Part shown: piece after piece, positions 35,469-47,471 of the stretch
How positions within the stretch are numbered: position 1 is the first letter of the stretch
Layout of the letters: each line of letters begins with the position of its first letter
Source: Russula earlei
Taxonomy: Eukaryota > Basidiomycota > Agaricomycetes > Russulales > Russulaceae
Assembly: GCA_025769875.1 (NCBI GenBank)
Contig: JAGFNK010000230.1
Location: forward strand, 1-64,000
Length of the DNA: 64,000 nucleotides
Direction of reading: 5' to 3'
Program-made: the position numbers and the translations under genes
The notes under the pieces: generated by a model
The model's database searches: none
What the model was told of the DNA's origin: nothing
What the model saw: the letters and a program-made list of their open reading frames with translations, nothing else

Positions 35469-36907
35469 CCTCACAACTTTCCGAGTATCGCGGGTTGCGA
35501 ATGCCGCATTTGAACCTCAATCCGCGCATTGGACTCGAGATCCAAGCCGCGCAGCTTCCTCGCCTCTTCAATCTATCCAAAACTTGACGCGCTCGGGGCC
35601 CAATAGAGAAGGGGGCCGAACTACATCACATCAAGATGATGCATTCAGTAGAATTTTATCGAGTGGCTAACTTTGTCTATTCAGAGCACCGCCCGTTCAT
35701 ATATCCCCTGCGGTTCACCCTCATTCTTTGTTTATGGATTTGACACCAAGCTAGAAGTCACACAATGAACTGCCCAACAATTCTTGGCCCTCACGACTGA
35801 TAGATTTACCTTGTTTGCCAAACGTAATTTTGGTATCTTAGTAGTATGTCATGGTATCGTGAATTTCTATTCTTCCCGATGGCTAAGGTATGGGCACTCA
35901 CTCGCTCGAGAACCAAGTGACAAGGGCGATTGAGACAAAACAGAACCCAATCCGCAGCATCTCACCGTTTACCTTGCTTCTCAGACCCCTGTGGCTCGAG
36001 CCGCAGATTCACGTAACGGTGCGCGGAGAACGCATGCGGCACGAGCACCGTGATCACCTTCTTGTTCATTAATATGAACTGGGCGTGGGAACAACCGCAA
36101 CCCTAATGAGATAGGTTCCGACAAAGTTCAGGGGATATTCGTTTCGCCCGCAAGCAGTTCTTTGATGCCGGTAAGGGTGAAGGTGCGTAAAAAAACGCAT
36201 CATCTCAGTATTTTTTTTTTGGTTTAAAAGAACATGGGACAAAATGATCTCCCGGGGGTGATTCAACATGGACATTAGTGAAAAGAGCAAAGTTCAAAGT
36301 GACCACAACAGAAAAATGGGGCCATGCAAGGTGTCTCGTTCGTGTGTGCGGTGTTGAAAGGGACCGGGGCCAGAAGAGATGCGGCGGGTGCACACCAACT
36401 GGGTGATTCACTCTTCACGCTCATGAAACATTCGATCTTCGGAGTGACCCGTAACTAGAACAACAAACGGGTTAACCTCTCATCGTTCCCGGTCCAACGC
36501 ACAATGTTCTTGATGTCTATCGTCCGACATCGGCCGGAAGATTGAACGATCCGGAATTACTGTGTGTGTCAGTCTCCAGATGGGAGTAGCTTCGGCGTGT
36601 AAAAGAGGGCCGCAGGGCACCGTAGGGTAGCTGATGTGCCTATTCTTGGCGCGTTTCAGTACGACAGGGCCCGAGATCCTGGGCGGCCGAACTTATCATC
36701 GGTCACCGGTCACATGGAGCTCCACGCTACAATGGTAGTGGCAGTTCATTCCAAGATACTGAGCCAATGTGAAAAAAAAAAAAACACTTATGTGATAATA
36801 AAGGAAGTGGACATAGGGCTGGACGGTAATTGAAATCATAATAGCCAATCTACGTGTGGGACCTACAAATAGTATTGATGATGCTCTGTTGACACCATTG
36901 GTCCATG
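35469..36907. other. Convergent intergenic region
   Basis: Tail-to-tail spacer of 1.4 kb between the phosphate transporter and KU70. Only short ORFs; an A(13) run near 36773 and a T(10) run near 36211. No gene recognised. Confidence 0.45.
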
Positions 36908-39587
36908 TCAGGGGTGCTCATCCAGCCACTCGGAGATGCGCTCAGCGAGTTCAGCTTTTTTGCCTGAAGTCGCCAGGCTTCTGCTTCTTAGAAACTCCTA
37001 CGTGACATGTCGTACGTCAATCATGTAGATGAGATGCACGACGTACCTTCATCTGATCAACTCGCAACTGATCCCGGCGGATGTGTCGTTAGCTTGTGCA
37101 AGCGCTTACGGCTCAGCGCATGTACGCACCTGCATCAGGTTACCAGTTTCGTAACGACTCCGGATCTCCGCCTCTGACACGCTGACATCCTATTTCTCTC
37201 AAGTCAGCCTCCCCCCGACCATTGCTTGTCATGGTCACAATATTCAAAGTACGAACTTACCGGCTTGCGTTTCGATCCCGTCTGAACGATGACAGCACGA
37301 GCGCTTTCATCATTCTGTAGAAGATCCATCCACTCCTTAATCAGCGGGCCTGCCTTCTTGCGAATCGTGTCATTCTTCGGTAAGGTGTGGTCTTCGAATA
37401 AAGCAGGATCGAACTCCTCGCGAAACGCAGTCGCCTCGAGTTGCGCGTAGTGGAAGGCCAGTGCTGACGTCGCCGAGCGCGTTAGGCAGCATCCGGCAAG
37501 TATGGGAGAAACACACCAGGGTTTGGGTAAGAATCAGGCGGGTATGTACCGTTCCTGAGTGCGAGCTTGGAAATAAATGACTTCGCTGCATCAATGAGCT
37601 CTTTACCCGCTGCGAGTCCGTGCGCTGTACAATGAGAGGATAATTCGATAGAGTAGAAGGGTGGGCCGACCTCGAAAACCGGCCTCAATAGGAGCAGCAC
37701 GTATGTCATCAGCGAAAGGTAGCGGGATCAGGTGGAAGCCACTAGGTTCGGCCCATCCCTCATCTTCGCCCTCTTGAGGCAGTAATACGCAGAAACTTGG
37801 TGAAGCGTTTCTCCGTGTTAGAGCACGCACGAGTGCGATTTTACCTTTCTTTATCATGGAAGAGAGGAGAGCAGTAAACGTGCGTCGGCTGCCAGCATAC
37901 GTGCCCTCGTCTGGATAGATGAAGAGCGAGTGGCGGACGTTGTCCTCGAAGGCGAGTTCTGAACGATCTTTAAAACCGAGGAGTTTAAGGCCAGGTTCAA
38001 GGTCGAGCGTGCGTAAAGAGCGCACTTCTTCTGCTGTATAGAAGACCTGGGTGAAAAAAAAAGCGAACGTCAGAAGATGAGAGGATATAGGAGCCAGATC
38101 GTGCATACACGCCGACCAGCGCGCACTGGGCGTGTGCCAAAGCCATGTTCTTGAATATCCTCGTCCTCTACTGTCTCACCCAGCGTCATGCCGAACAGCA
38201 CGCTGCCTTTGCCGGCCTCCGATTCTCGCCCCTTCGCGAAGGAGTTTTGATCAAGAAAACCTCATGCGGAGTACAAATTCCCACTCACCTCGTCCACATG
38301 CGTCGTTCGACTCTCTACAACCTCCATCTTATCTCCTAGATCCACAAAGTACTTATAGGCCCCCTTTTTCTGCTCTGTGACGAGACCATAACCCTTGATA
38401 CTAATGACGAGACCTGGTGCAAGCTCGAATGGGATGCTGAAAAGAGCTCGTTTTGGGACCTCATGGAATCGCATCTGCTCTAACAGGTCATCGATACGAG
38501 TTATAGAGATCGCGTTTGGGAGGAATTTTTCGTCTTCGTCGTCGGTCGAAGGTTCTGAGACCAGGACGCTCTGGCCCATAGAGTTCGGCAGATACATATA
38601 ACATATAATGGTAAAAAGAATGAGCGCGTACGGTCCAGAATTTGTGTTGATTAAATGGTTTGTCGTCTGCGCTGATGAAGAAAGGTTCTACGCTCACGCC
38701 AGCCTGCAATAAATCCTGCAAAAAAGTTGAATCTAAGCTTTGCAACGTTAGGAGACTGTATATGTTTTAATCACGCTGAGGGTGGTCCGCGCCGAAGTTA
38801 CGAGTTGTGGGTTGCGTGAGTCTACGAGAGGGTCATCGTTGTCCGTTATGAGAAAGACGCGTTTCGTTGCCGACTTTGGCGCCCTACCACGTGTGTTAAT
38901 CAACATAGCGCAGGGAGGAGATCAATAATGACAGTACCCGTCACGTAGAACCCAGTTACAGCTCGTGAATAAATCTCCGACAGGTATATGCTTATCTGTC
39001 GAGGGATAATCCCCGCTCAAGAGGCCAGGATCCTCGCGTGCCTCTAAAAAAAAGTGAGATGATATGAAACATATATTAGAGGCAACGGCAAACCGTCAAT
39101 GAGCTGATTGAGATCGAGAATCCTGGTTGCGTTGATTGTGGACATAGGCTGGTAGACATATGTTCCTTTTTTGATTTCTGAACCTTGGCCGTTGTCATTC
39201 TTGCGCGTCTATATGGCCATATTACCATGAATAACGCGCAAAAAATGAGGGAGAAGGCTCACTGTATTGTAGAGCATGATGCCTACGGAATCGTACGGAC
39301 CTACGACGACCTTCCTCTTTTCCACTTGAACTACCGCATCAAGGGCACTGAGGAGATGGGATGTCTTTGTATTTTCATAATTTGGGTCTTCGCGCGACGC
39401 CAACATAGACGGTGAGCAGTCTATGGCAAACAGAATGACGTCGTGCTTTCTTTCAAAGGCCTGGAGAAGACGGATTGTCAATCCGGTCGGTGACTGTGCG
39501 ACTAGTTTAGAGCACGCGCACTGAGGTATCCTGTATTTCCTCGTCCTCTTCTTCATCAAGCCTGTTCCAGTCATCGTAAGAAGCCAT
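36908..39587 (-). CDS. KU70: Ku70 subunit of the Ku DNA end-binding complex
   Basis: Binds DNA ends with Ku80 for non-homologous end joining and protects telomeres. Start ATG 39587 reads MASYDDWNRLDEEEDEEIQDTS, then after a 67-bp intron AFERKHDVILFAIDCSPSML (vWA domain, residues about 25-45) and VQVEKRKVVVGPYDSVGIML. Further exons read KGTYVYQPM, LQDLLQAGVSVEPFFI, the Ku core with RALFSIPFELAPGLVISIKG and SLFIYPDEGTYAGSR-like sequence (FEDNVRHSLFIYPDEG), GKIALVRALTRRNASPSF, FADDIRAAP, AAKSFISKLAL. The last exon (to TGA at 36908) is a SAP domain: LRVDQMK/EFLRSRSLATSGKKAEL and ERISEWLDEHP. All three Ku70 regions are present. Many short introns. It diverges from SDHC with start codons 131 bp apart. 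Confidence 0.93.
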
Positions 39588-39718
39588 GATGACGGTGAGA
39601 CGCGAGACGCGAATGCCACGCATGACCCCTTATCCAAGATCATGTGCCTCCATCTCGTCACGTCACAGTCACGGCGTCCCCCATCACTCGCTCGCCTCCT
39701 ATCCTGTCGTCGTCCCTA
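39588..39718. promoter_or_regulatory. Divergent promoter between KU70 and SDHC
   Basis: 131 bp between opposed start codons, with repeated CGTCA/TGACG motifs (39594, 39658-39673). It must serve both genes. Confidence 0.5.
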
Positions 39719-40474
39719 ATGATTCATTACACTCGCGCTCTTGGCCTCGGGTCTCAGCTGACGCGTACAGCGTTTTCTTCTAGAATCAGTATGCTTCTGC
39801 AACCACGAGAATCAGGCGAGGGAGCTAATCTCTTCCTCATCAGTCCCAAATACCTCGGCCCTCCGCTCCGCCATTCTCAGACGGTTCGATTGGTGCTTCC
39901 TTGCCCGCATTTGTGTTGGTCTGACCCTCGTAAAGCCATGTCCAAACAAATTCCCTCAAGCCTGAAGAGGCTATAGCCATCTTGAACACCCAGCGTCTCG
40001 CACGACCGTCCAGTCCGCATTTCACCATCTATCAACCCCAGCTTACCTGGATAGCCTCAATCGCTAATCGTATCACCGGTGCTGGGCTTTCAGTCCGTGA
40101 GTCTGTTCCCCTTGATCCCACCAGAGTGCTAATAGTTTGTACGTCCAGTTCTGTATGGGTTCTCCCTCGCCTATCTCTTTGCCCCCTCCACTTTTAGCAG
40201 CACAAACATCATCGAGTTTGCAGCGGGCCTGCCAGAGTGGGTCAAGGTCGCCGAGAAGGCGATCCTTGCCGCGCCATTCGCCTTCCACTCGCTGAACGGC
40301 CTGCGTCATCTCGCTTGGGATACAGGATATTGTTTGTTTCCTTCTACACTTGGCCCTAATCAGCTCTCACTGACAATATTAAACAAAGTCCTCTCGCTCA
40401 AAGGTGTATACCGTACAGGCTACGCGGTCCTAGGTGCCTCTGCCATTACCACGGTGGCGCTCGTGCTATTGTAG
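39719..40474 (+). CDS. SDH3: Succinate dehydrogenase cytochrome b560 subunit
   Basis: Membrane anchor of respiratory complex II that holds haem b and part of the ubiquinone site in the mitochondrial inner membrane. Exons 39719-39892, 39961-40096, 40149-40331 and 40389-40474 join in frame to 192 residues. The N-terminus [21 protein letters not shown] is a basic, amphipathic mitochondrial presequence. Core motifs: [32 protein letters not shown] (quinone site Ser/Arg region), [30 protein letters not shown] (haem-ligand His) and a last membrane helix [14 protein letters not shown] ending at the stop. The first intron is the least certain, since the presequence is not conserved; the rest is firm. 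Confidence 0.92.
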
Positions 40475-41809
40475 GAGCTTGGCTTAGCTTTTCCTCGTAT
40501 GTATTGATCAGAAGCATGACAAAAAGTCATATCCTTCATATATGCCGTCAGATCTCTTTCCTTTGAGATCCTTCGCGGCTGGACGCCTTCACTACCTACC
40601 TCATGCCTTATAAGAATTCATGTGGTAGTCGTCGAGATAGGCGCATTTTCCACACTGGATTGATCGGGTTTCCAAGCTTGACTGGTAGGTAGACTAGGTG
40701 ATAGTGAACACGTCCGCAAGGAACCAACCTTCTGGAGATTGAGAGCGTACTGGATCTGAATCCCACCCAGCACGCGATGCCATCTGTGAACTCAGGATTT
40801 GAGATGGCATCGGTCAACAACGCGGCCCTATTGACTTCGTTATGTGGCGTGATTTACAAGGGTTGAATGTAGATCGAAGTATCTGAATAAAGTTCGAGGG
40901 GTTAGAGGATTGGTAGGAACTCTGATGCACTATGATCGTCGAGGGAATGGTTAGGTTGTTGCAATGAGGCTGGTGCTCAAAGGCTCTTCGCTCATTCAGC
41001 TGGCAGCTTGAATGAAGACTGCATGGTGTAATTCTCTGAAGGAGTATTGTCATGCTCAAGGGGACGGGCGCAATATACTAAAGACCTTTTCTTTCTGCCT
41101 CGAAGAGGATGCATAGTGCAGTTCGCTGAAGTCGTACTCACGCGACAGATTTCTACAAGCAGAGAAATATCCAGACCACCGTAGGCCATAGCGTGGATCT
41201 GCTCACCTTGTAGGAGAAAATCCGTGACCATGTTAGTGATTTGATTCACTAGCCTGACAGAAAGACTTGGACTGGGGCATCGAGAGTATAACCTCGTTTC
41301 TCGAACGCGGACAACTAGTGACTGAATATGATTGGAAGGTAAGTCATATTCACGTACGCACTCATTACAGGCGTCCGAAATGTAAGGCGACAAAATTGCG
41401 ATGATCCGTGACCAAGCACATCACCTCACGAGATGGTATTGTATTAAAACTAACGGAAGTGGACAAGCATCTTCATCAGCACGCTCCACTTCCGAGTGGA
41501 CGTTGTCTGAAGAAGCTCCTGGCACAGCTACCTCTGTTGACGAGTTCACTGCTTGCTTGGGCGAAAGTGGGACTACGCGAGTCTAGTGCGCGTTCTGACC
41601 GATATGATTACGAGTGCCGTTCTAGAGTGCTGGGTAACTAAACGAGCCTCATGTAAACATAAATTTGGCCACTTGCGGATGAGGCGCAGATAACACTGCT
41701 GCAAACCGCGAGTTGTAGCCATTCCAACGTGCAGTATTATGGTTGGTCTAGCCATCTGGGAAACAACGTACAACTGATTCGCGATCGGCCAATCTATCCA
41801 ACAACATCA
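40475..41809. other. Convergent intergenic region, unassigned ORFs
   Basis: 1.3 kb between SDH3 (+) and GRX3 (-). A 133-codon minus ORF (41393-40992) and a 77-codon plus ORF (41408-41641) overlap here. Neither shows a domain I know; the minus ORF has a few Cys and mixed composition and could be part of a small gene, but splice signals are unconvincing. Confidence 0.35.
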
Positions 41810-42662
41810 CTAAGCAGACGAAACCAATTCCTGGAGTTCCCCATTGCTAGCCATCTCTTGGACGATGTCTAGTCCTCCGACGAACTCCCCTTTGACAATA
41901 AGCTGTGGGTACGTAGGCCAGTCGTTGAGCTTCTTGAGACCTGAGGCGAGGAATCATCAGCGCACGTAACTATACATATATTACTGAGACGAATTCACCC
42001 TGCCGTACTGATTCATCTGTGAGGATGTCAAAATGGGAATACGCGATATGATTGTCGCGTAAGAGGCCACAGATCTTACGGGAAAAGCCACAGCGAGGTC
42101 CGTCAGGCGAGCCCTTCATGAAGAGGACCACTTTCGAGCTGTTCATGAGTTGACGCAGGCGACTCTCGAGCTCCTCAGGTGTCTCCGTCTTCTCTGCGGC
42201 CAGTGGAGGTGCAGGAGACCTGTCTGAATGAGAAAGCGGCGTGGTAGATTCCGAGGAGGTTAGATGCTTCGCAAGGGTCTCCGAGAGGGCGCGCGCGTCT
42301 GCGCCTACGATGCGACCGAGTAAAGTATGGCCCTGCATTGATGGAAGAACTGGACTGAGTGGAAGATCCCAGAGGAAGGAGGTGAGTGCATCGCGTACCC
42401 GAAGGACGATAAAGGAAGGAACGCTCTCGATATCAAAGGATTCGGAGATGTCATTGTGCGACTCTGCTTCGATCTGGAGAGAGAGCAATTTTGGGTACTT
42501 TCTCGAGAGCTCAGTGACGACTTCCGCCATCTGCTTGCAGGGTTCTGCCCATGGAGCCCAGAAGTATAGGAGGGACACGCGGTGGAGATCTTCAGAAAGG
42601 AGATCCTGAAGGTGACTGGAGGATTCGATCTGGTGAAGGTTTGCGGGTGTGGGTGTAGCCAT
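41810..42662 (-). CDS. GRX3: Monothiol glutaredoxin Grx3/Grx4
   Basis: Cytosolic/nuclear CGFS glutaredoxin that binds a 2Fe-2S cluster and passes iron status to other proteins. Exons 42662-42399, 42332-41999 and 41940-41810 give 242 residues. Residues 1-100 are a thioredoxin-like domain with the degenerate site FWAPWAEPC; residues 140-242 are the glutaredoxin domain with [20 protein letters not shown] (CGFS active site), [29 protein letters not shown] and the GGLDIV glutathione-binding turn. The 66-bp first intron is a multiple of three without a stop, so the unspliced frame stays open. Full length and both domains are intact. It diverges from HUS1 with 85 bp between start codons. Confidence 0.94.
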
Positions 42663-42747
42663 TGCGATTCACGTGTCGGGTCGGCTAGGTAGGGCCCAAG
42701 GCTAACTGACTGATGAATCTCATTCCCACGGCCACTCCTCTCCCTCA
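42663..42747. promoter_or_regulatory. Divergent promoter between GRX3 and HUS1
   Basis: Only 85 bp separate opposed start codons, so the two genes must share regulatory DNA here. Confidence 0.5.
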
Positions 42748-43925
42748 ATGCGATTTCGCGCCACGGTACAGAATGTGCTCACCTTTTATCGTCCGTTACA
42801 GCATCCCCGTTTATATTCAATAAATTCAGTTGATCCCCGAGCTAGGTTTGATCCAAACAGTTGATAAACTCCAGAAGAAATGCATCATCAAGTTCAGCGA
42901 GACAGCTATGCGCATCATCTGCAACAACGACGAGGGGGGAGTTCAAGTCTGGTCGTCCGTCGCTCTTCTGAGATCTCTCCTTTCTCTCCCCTCTTGACCG
43001 GAAAACTAGGAAGATCCGTGTGGATTCCCTGTTCACGGACTATCGCATCCTTTCTCACTCCAATAACGAGATCACGCTCAACTTGCCCACCGAGGCACTG
43101 TCAACCGCACTGCGCTCCGCTTCCGCAGAGCACACTGGGGCTAACGAAGTCATTATGAAACTCGCAAAAAAGAATAACCTCCCCGTCCTGAGCTTCGAGA
43201 TTTTTGGCACGAGCCACATGGGACGCAGAGTCAAGGTAGCTCACGACGTGCGCATCGAAGTAATGAAACCTGCCGATGTTGCATTGCTCACGGAACCGCG
43301 ATGCCCGGAGCCCGACGTGCGTTGGGTTGACCCTCAGCCAAAAGTGATTGCGACGATGCAAGCCCCAATTACAGGTCCAGATCATGCTTCCGTCCTCTTG
43401 CCAGGATGCGCACCGTCGTCGAACGAATGCGTAACCTATCCGACATGATGGCAGTGCAGGCTAACTCTTCCGGCTGTCTGCGACTTTCCGCGAGTACCGA
43501 AGTCGTCAAAGCGGACATAACCTGGAACAATTGTTTACACCCCCGGATCGGTTAGTTGTTGTCCACCACGTTTTACGATACTGTCCCAGTCTCACGATTC
43601 GACCATCTAGCAGCGGATGGTGCATCACAAACGAGTACGGGTCTTGAGGACGAAGAACAAGGACGTGAACGGTCTGACCCAAAGCAGCTCTTTAGCGTGC
43701 TCGTTCACACTCGAAGCTTCTTGAAGTTCTTGAATGCACACGCTGTATCCAAGACAACCATTGCATGTACGCAGGCGCCACTCCTTTGCCTCGTGCCGCA
43801 ACGACAACCTTGATCCTGCAGGTATATGTCAAGCGCACTGTTTAATCTTGTTCGTGTACATCGGCGATTCGGCAGACGTAGGCGGCGTCCTCACGTTCTA
43901 CATTCCTTCTGTGCTGGACAACTGA
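42748..43925 (+). CDS. HUS1: HUS1 subunit of the 9-1-1 DNA-damage clamp
   Basis: PCNA-like protein that forms the Rad9-Hus1-Rad1 ring in checkpoint signalling. Exons: 42748-42765 (MRFRAT), 42830-42954 (reads VDKLQKKCIIKFSETAMRI, ICNNDEGGVQVWS), 43010 onward (SLFTDYRILSHSNNEITLNL, VIMKLAKKNNLPVLSFEIFG, VKVAHDVRIEVMKP, CPEPD), then after a GTGCGT...TTACAG intron VQIMLP, MRTVVERMRNLSDMM, SGCLRLSASTEVVKADITW, and C-terminal exons with QLFSVLVHTRSFLKFLNAH, and GVLTFYIPSVLDN to the stop at 43925. The order and length agree with fungal Hus1. Between MLPSS and MRTVVE (near 43400, TTGCCAGGATG) the frame changes by one base with no intron, as if one C were extra. Confidence 0.9.
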
Positions 43926-44649
43926 GGGTTTCCAATGAGACGACAGTATGCGGTGTGGGCATGGCCATATCCCACTGCATATATTGCACTTCCCGGATAC
44001 CACTCAGATGATGCCATAGTTTGGGGGGAGGGGAGGATCGACAAGAGACCGCTGAAAATACGTAGATGTAGATGGCTTTTCTGTGCTACCGCTCCCGTCG
44101 TAGACAAGGGCATCCGCTTTAGAGTCATTGGCAATGGTGCCACATATAGCGACAGTCTGGGAGAGTGTGGAAGGGAATGCCACACCACTCACTCGATTCC
44201 AGGCGCATCTTCAAACACAAAGATCGCGGCTAACATCACCGGAATTTATCGCCACTTCGTCATCTAGTCATCAATAATTGGCGTGTTGGGTGATCACGGT
44301 CACTATGATGACCGATCCCGATTGGAGTACTTGGGCATGTCGAAGATGCCAGCGTTGAGAGCGCAGGGCGGCATTACAACCAACCATAGTGGTTATGTGA
44401 CATCATCTCGTGAAAGGTAGCTCAGATTAGGAGAGAAAGATCCGGTTCCGGTGAAGTGAGGGGCTGTATTTTCTCAAGTCTTTCCGTCATAGAGACAAGG
44501 CAACCCTTCAATCGTCCTTCTCTACGCCCTTTACGGTTGGTAGCGCTGCTATCCCACTCAACGGCGAACGCTGGATATGGCTGTGCGCGGGTGTTCCTTG
44601 ACCAGCAAAAGGTAAGCCGGTTGTAGCTGCTGTCGCTCGTGTGCGCGTG
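43926..44649. other. Convergent intergenic region
   Basis: 0.7 kb between HUS1 (+) and the Erv41-like gene (-). A 110-codon plus ORF (43935-44267) has no recognised domain. Nothing supported. Confidence 0.4.
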
Positions 44650-46382
44650 CTACTTGGTAGGACTTGAACCAAACAGATTCGGGGAGAATCCTAGCCCTGG
44701 AGTGGAGCCTGGGCTGGCGAAGCCAGAAGTAGACAGTGGATGTCCAGAGAGGGGGGGTGGTAGGCTGGGAGAATACGGTGGCATCGGGGAACCGCTGGGT
44801 GAGCCAGCGTAACTGGATCCAGTGTACGTCGGGCTGTATGGAGATCCGCCACCACTGTCTGCCCAAGTTCCCGCTCGGAAGGAAGCGCTGCTTGGGCGCG
44901 CACGGAGGGCCGTGCCACTCCATTTATTTTGCAGGCGGCCGCTACGCGCGGAATCGGGAACTGGTGCGATACTGTCTGTATCACCTGGCCCTGCGACAGC
45001 GGTAATCACGCGATCTGTCGCACGAAGCGCCCAGGATGCGCACACGAATACACCACCCACAACGCCGGCCCATCTATTTGGATGCTGATCAGGGTTAATG
45101 GGCCACGCGGGAAACATAAACGCACCGAACGAAGAACTGACCGAGGGTGGTCGTGCGTTGAATGATGGTGAGACGGACGGGTTCAATGTCAAATTTGAAG
45201 AAGATTCCAGGGACACCCGCGTGGTGACTGAGTTTGCGTTCGTAGTGCGTCACACTGTATTGGTTCGTATCCAAAGGCGCGGAGCGTGGTGCGACGTATG
45301 TGGTTGGGACGACTCGAAGGAAGTATTGATATGCAACAAAATCTGCAAATCATCAAACGGGACACACGCAAGGAGAGACAACACACTGTCATGCGAAATC
45401 TCGAAAGAATTGTCAAGAGGTTGGGTGATCTCTGGGAAATGTTTGCCGAAGGAAAATTCGGTGATGACATGCGAAAGGTTCATGACTGTGACAGTGTGCA
45501 GTGCTGAGTAGAGAGCGGTAAATAGTGATACTTACGGCTGTGGTCAACATGAAAGTTGCTGCTATAACCATGGCCAAGGGTAGTGATGTGAAGGTTTGCT
45601 GGAGGGAGAGAGACCGCACATGAATAACGAGGACATCAAACGAATCAGGGGAAGCACCTGTGACTCTCTTAACAGTGAGGGAGCCATATATACGGCATGC
45701 ACTGCCGTCTGGTACATAATTATAGGTAGGCTTATACAAGTCTTGAGAGCGACGGAAAAGACCGGAGAGAAATCCGCGCGACTTGCGGGACTCAGCTATA
45801 GCCTGCCTTGCGGTGAGAGCTTCTGCGTGCTCTCTATGACAGAATAGATGAGAGAGGCTCGGCGGGGTCTGCCATAAAGTACCTCACTTGAGTGCAGTAG
45901 CTTGTCCAATGTCAAATAGAGTCTGCACGCTCGTGAGGTGAGAATGCAATCCGGGAGTGAGAACGACACTCACGCCGTCCCTATGGAACCCCTCGCTGAG
46001 GTATAGTCTGTCTCCAACTATGTCGCGTAAGTCGACGCTCAGGTCTAAGGTCGAGTGATGAGCCTTCGGTCGATATAGGGAAAATGGTTTACGCACATTT
46101 GCAAGGCATATTGACTATCAAGTCGACGTTGACATCCAGATAACTGGCGGGATTATAATCCACGCCAAACTCGAAGTCTGGCCAGCCCCATAGGAACTCC
46201 CCGATATCGTTTGCTACGAGAAAAAATGCGATGAATGCTATAAAGAGCGTGAGGAAACCGCGCTCGCTGGAGCGCGGACGATAGGTAATGGGGAGTTTTG
46301 GGAACGCATCAAAACTCTTGAGTGGTGCGGGTGAGACAACGTCGATCCTGTCAAGGAGGGAAAGCTCTTGTTCTGGGTCCAT
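44650..46382 (-). CDS. ERV41: Erv41-like ER-Golgi (ERGIC/COPII vesicle) membrane protein
   Basis: Partner of Erv46 in COPII vesicles, retrieving ER residents. Start ATG 46382 (MDPEQELSLLDRIDVV) leads to LKSFDAFPKLP, an N-terminal membrane helix FLTLFIAFIAFFLVANDI, then the lumenal domain: PASYLDVNVDLIVNMPCKY/LSVDLRDIVGDRLYLSEGFHRDG, GSACRIYGSLTVKRVTG, LSHVITEFSFGKHFPEI, NPLD-like QPLDN, TNQYSVTHYER, VPGIFFKFDIEPVRL. A second membrane helix (WAGVVGGVFVCASWALRAT) is followed by a 110-residue Ser/Pro/Gly-rich cytosolic tail ending SPNLFGSSPTK, longer than in yeast. Introns of 50-60 bp fit GT-AG rules. An upstream ATG at 46442 is in frame but sits inside the shared promoter with the CIR_N gene. 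Confidence 0.88.
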
Positions 46383-46506
46383 CTTCAGTCGTTTGTAATG
46401 TGAGGGAGGGAGTGGACGAGGACCCCGGAACTCCTCACACATGTGAATAGTGCCCGACCTTCTGCCACTCTTTTACCCATCCCCATCCCCATCCCTGAAA
46501 GCACCA
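46383..46506. promoter_or_regulatory. Divergent promoter between the Erv41-like gene and the CIR_N gene
   Basis: 124 bp between opposed start codons. It contains a tandem CATCCC repeat (46477-46494) immediately upstream of the plus-strand gene. Confidence 0.5.
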
Positions 46507-47471
46507 ATGGGTAAACTTAACATCGCTCACCACAAATCGTATCATCCGTATCGACTTGACAATATTGAGCGCGTCCGTCGCGATGAAGCGGCCGCTCAGA
46601 GAAAACAAACAGATGATGCAGATCGTGCTCTCGTTGCGGTACGTCCCCTCTCCGCTTGCCCTGCCCGTACCGCCGCAACGAGCCCTCCCCAGGATGCAGA
46701 GTCTCGTCTGAGCACGCTTCGCGCTCGAGCTGGTATCACTCCGCAGAGCCCTCCACAAAACCGAACGGATATGGACGTAGAGAGCTCAACACCCGTCCCT
46801 TCCGGGTCCACCATCCGTATTGGTGACGGCCACATCAACCTTTTTGCCGATCTTGAAGAGCACGCTGCTGCTCTTGCTGCACGCGCATCAAAATCTAGAC
46901 CTGCAATGACCGATTTGGACTGCGGTCTGCCCCTCGCGCCGGCAAAGCGAGATCTGCAGCCATGGTACTCGGCCACTCGCAACAGTGCCGACGATGACAA
47001 AATCGCCCAGGCAAGGAGGTGAGTTTCTACTATCAGCACCCTCTGGGCGTATGACCTCAACGAGGATACATCGATAGACAGCGGGACCTGGCTCGCCAAC
47101 TTAAAGATGACCCGCTCTCCTCGATTCCTTCCCACCTCAAACAACCCGCCCACGCTTTACGCTCACCCCAACCACACTCACACCCTGAAGCACCGCGGTC
47201 GATACAACACCCTCCTTCTGCCTCGCGCGAACGCCGCCTCGCCCGTGAGTCGGTTGAGCGTGCCCGCGCTTTGGGACTTTTGCGGCGCAAACAACGCGAG
47301 CGAGAGAGCGAAGGGAGCTCCACTATGACGCCAAGCACAGTCCATGGCGGAAACGGGCCGGGCTACGTGGATGTGTTTAATCGACGTGAAGTGGAGGATG
47401 CGCATCGTGAACGTGACCGCTCATGGCGTCAGCGCCACTGGGAGGACGACCGTCATCGCCGACGGCGATGA
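46507..47471 (+). CDS. CIR_N-domain protein (LENG1-like)
   Basis: Exons 46507-46638, 46693-47018 and 47078-47471 join in frame to 283 residues. The N-terminus MGKLNIAHHKSYHPYRLDN followed by ERVRRDEAAAQ is the signature of the CIR_N domain shared by CBF1-interacting corepressor, LENG1 and related spliceosome-associated proteins; the next exon adds AESRLSTLRARAG, also typical. A conserved segment around HINLFADLEEHAAAL follows, and the C-terminus is strongly charged (RERESEGSS, then DRSWRQRHWEDDRHRRRR). A nuclear, pre-mRNA processing role is inferred from the family; no catalytic activity is expected. Confidence 0.85.
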
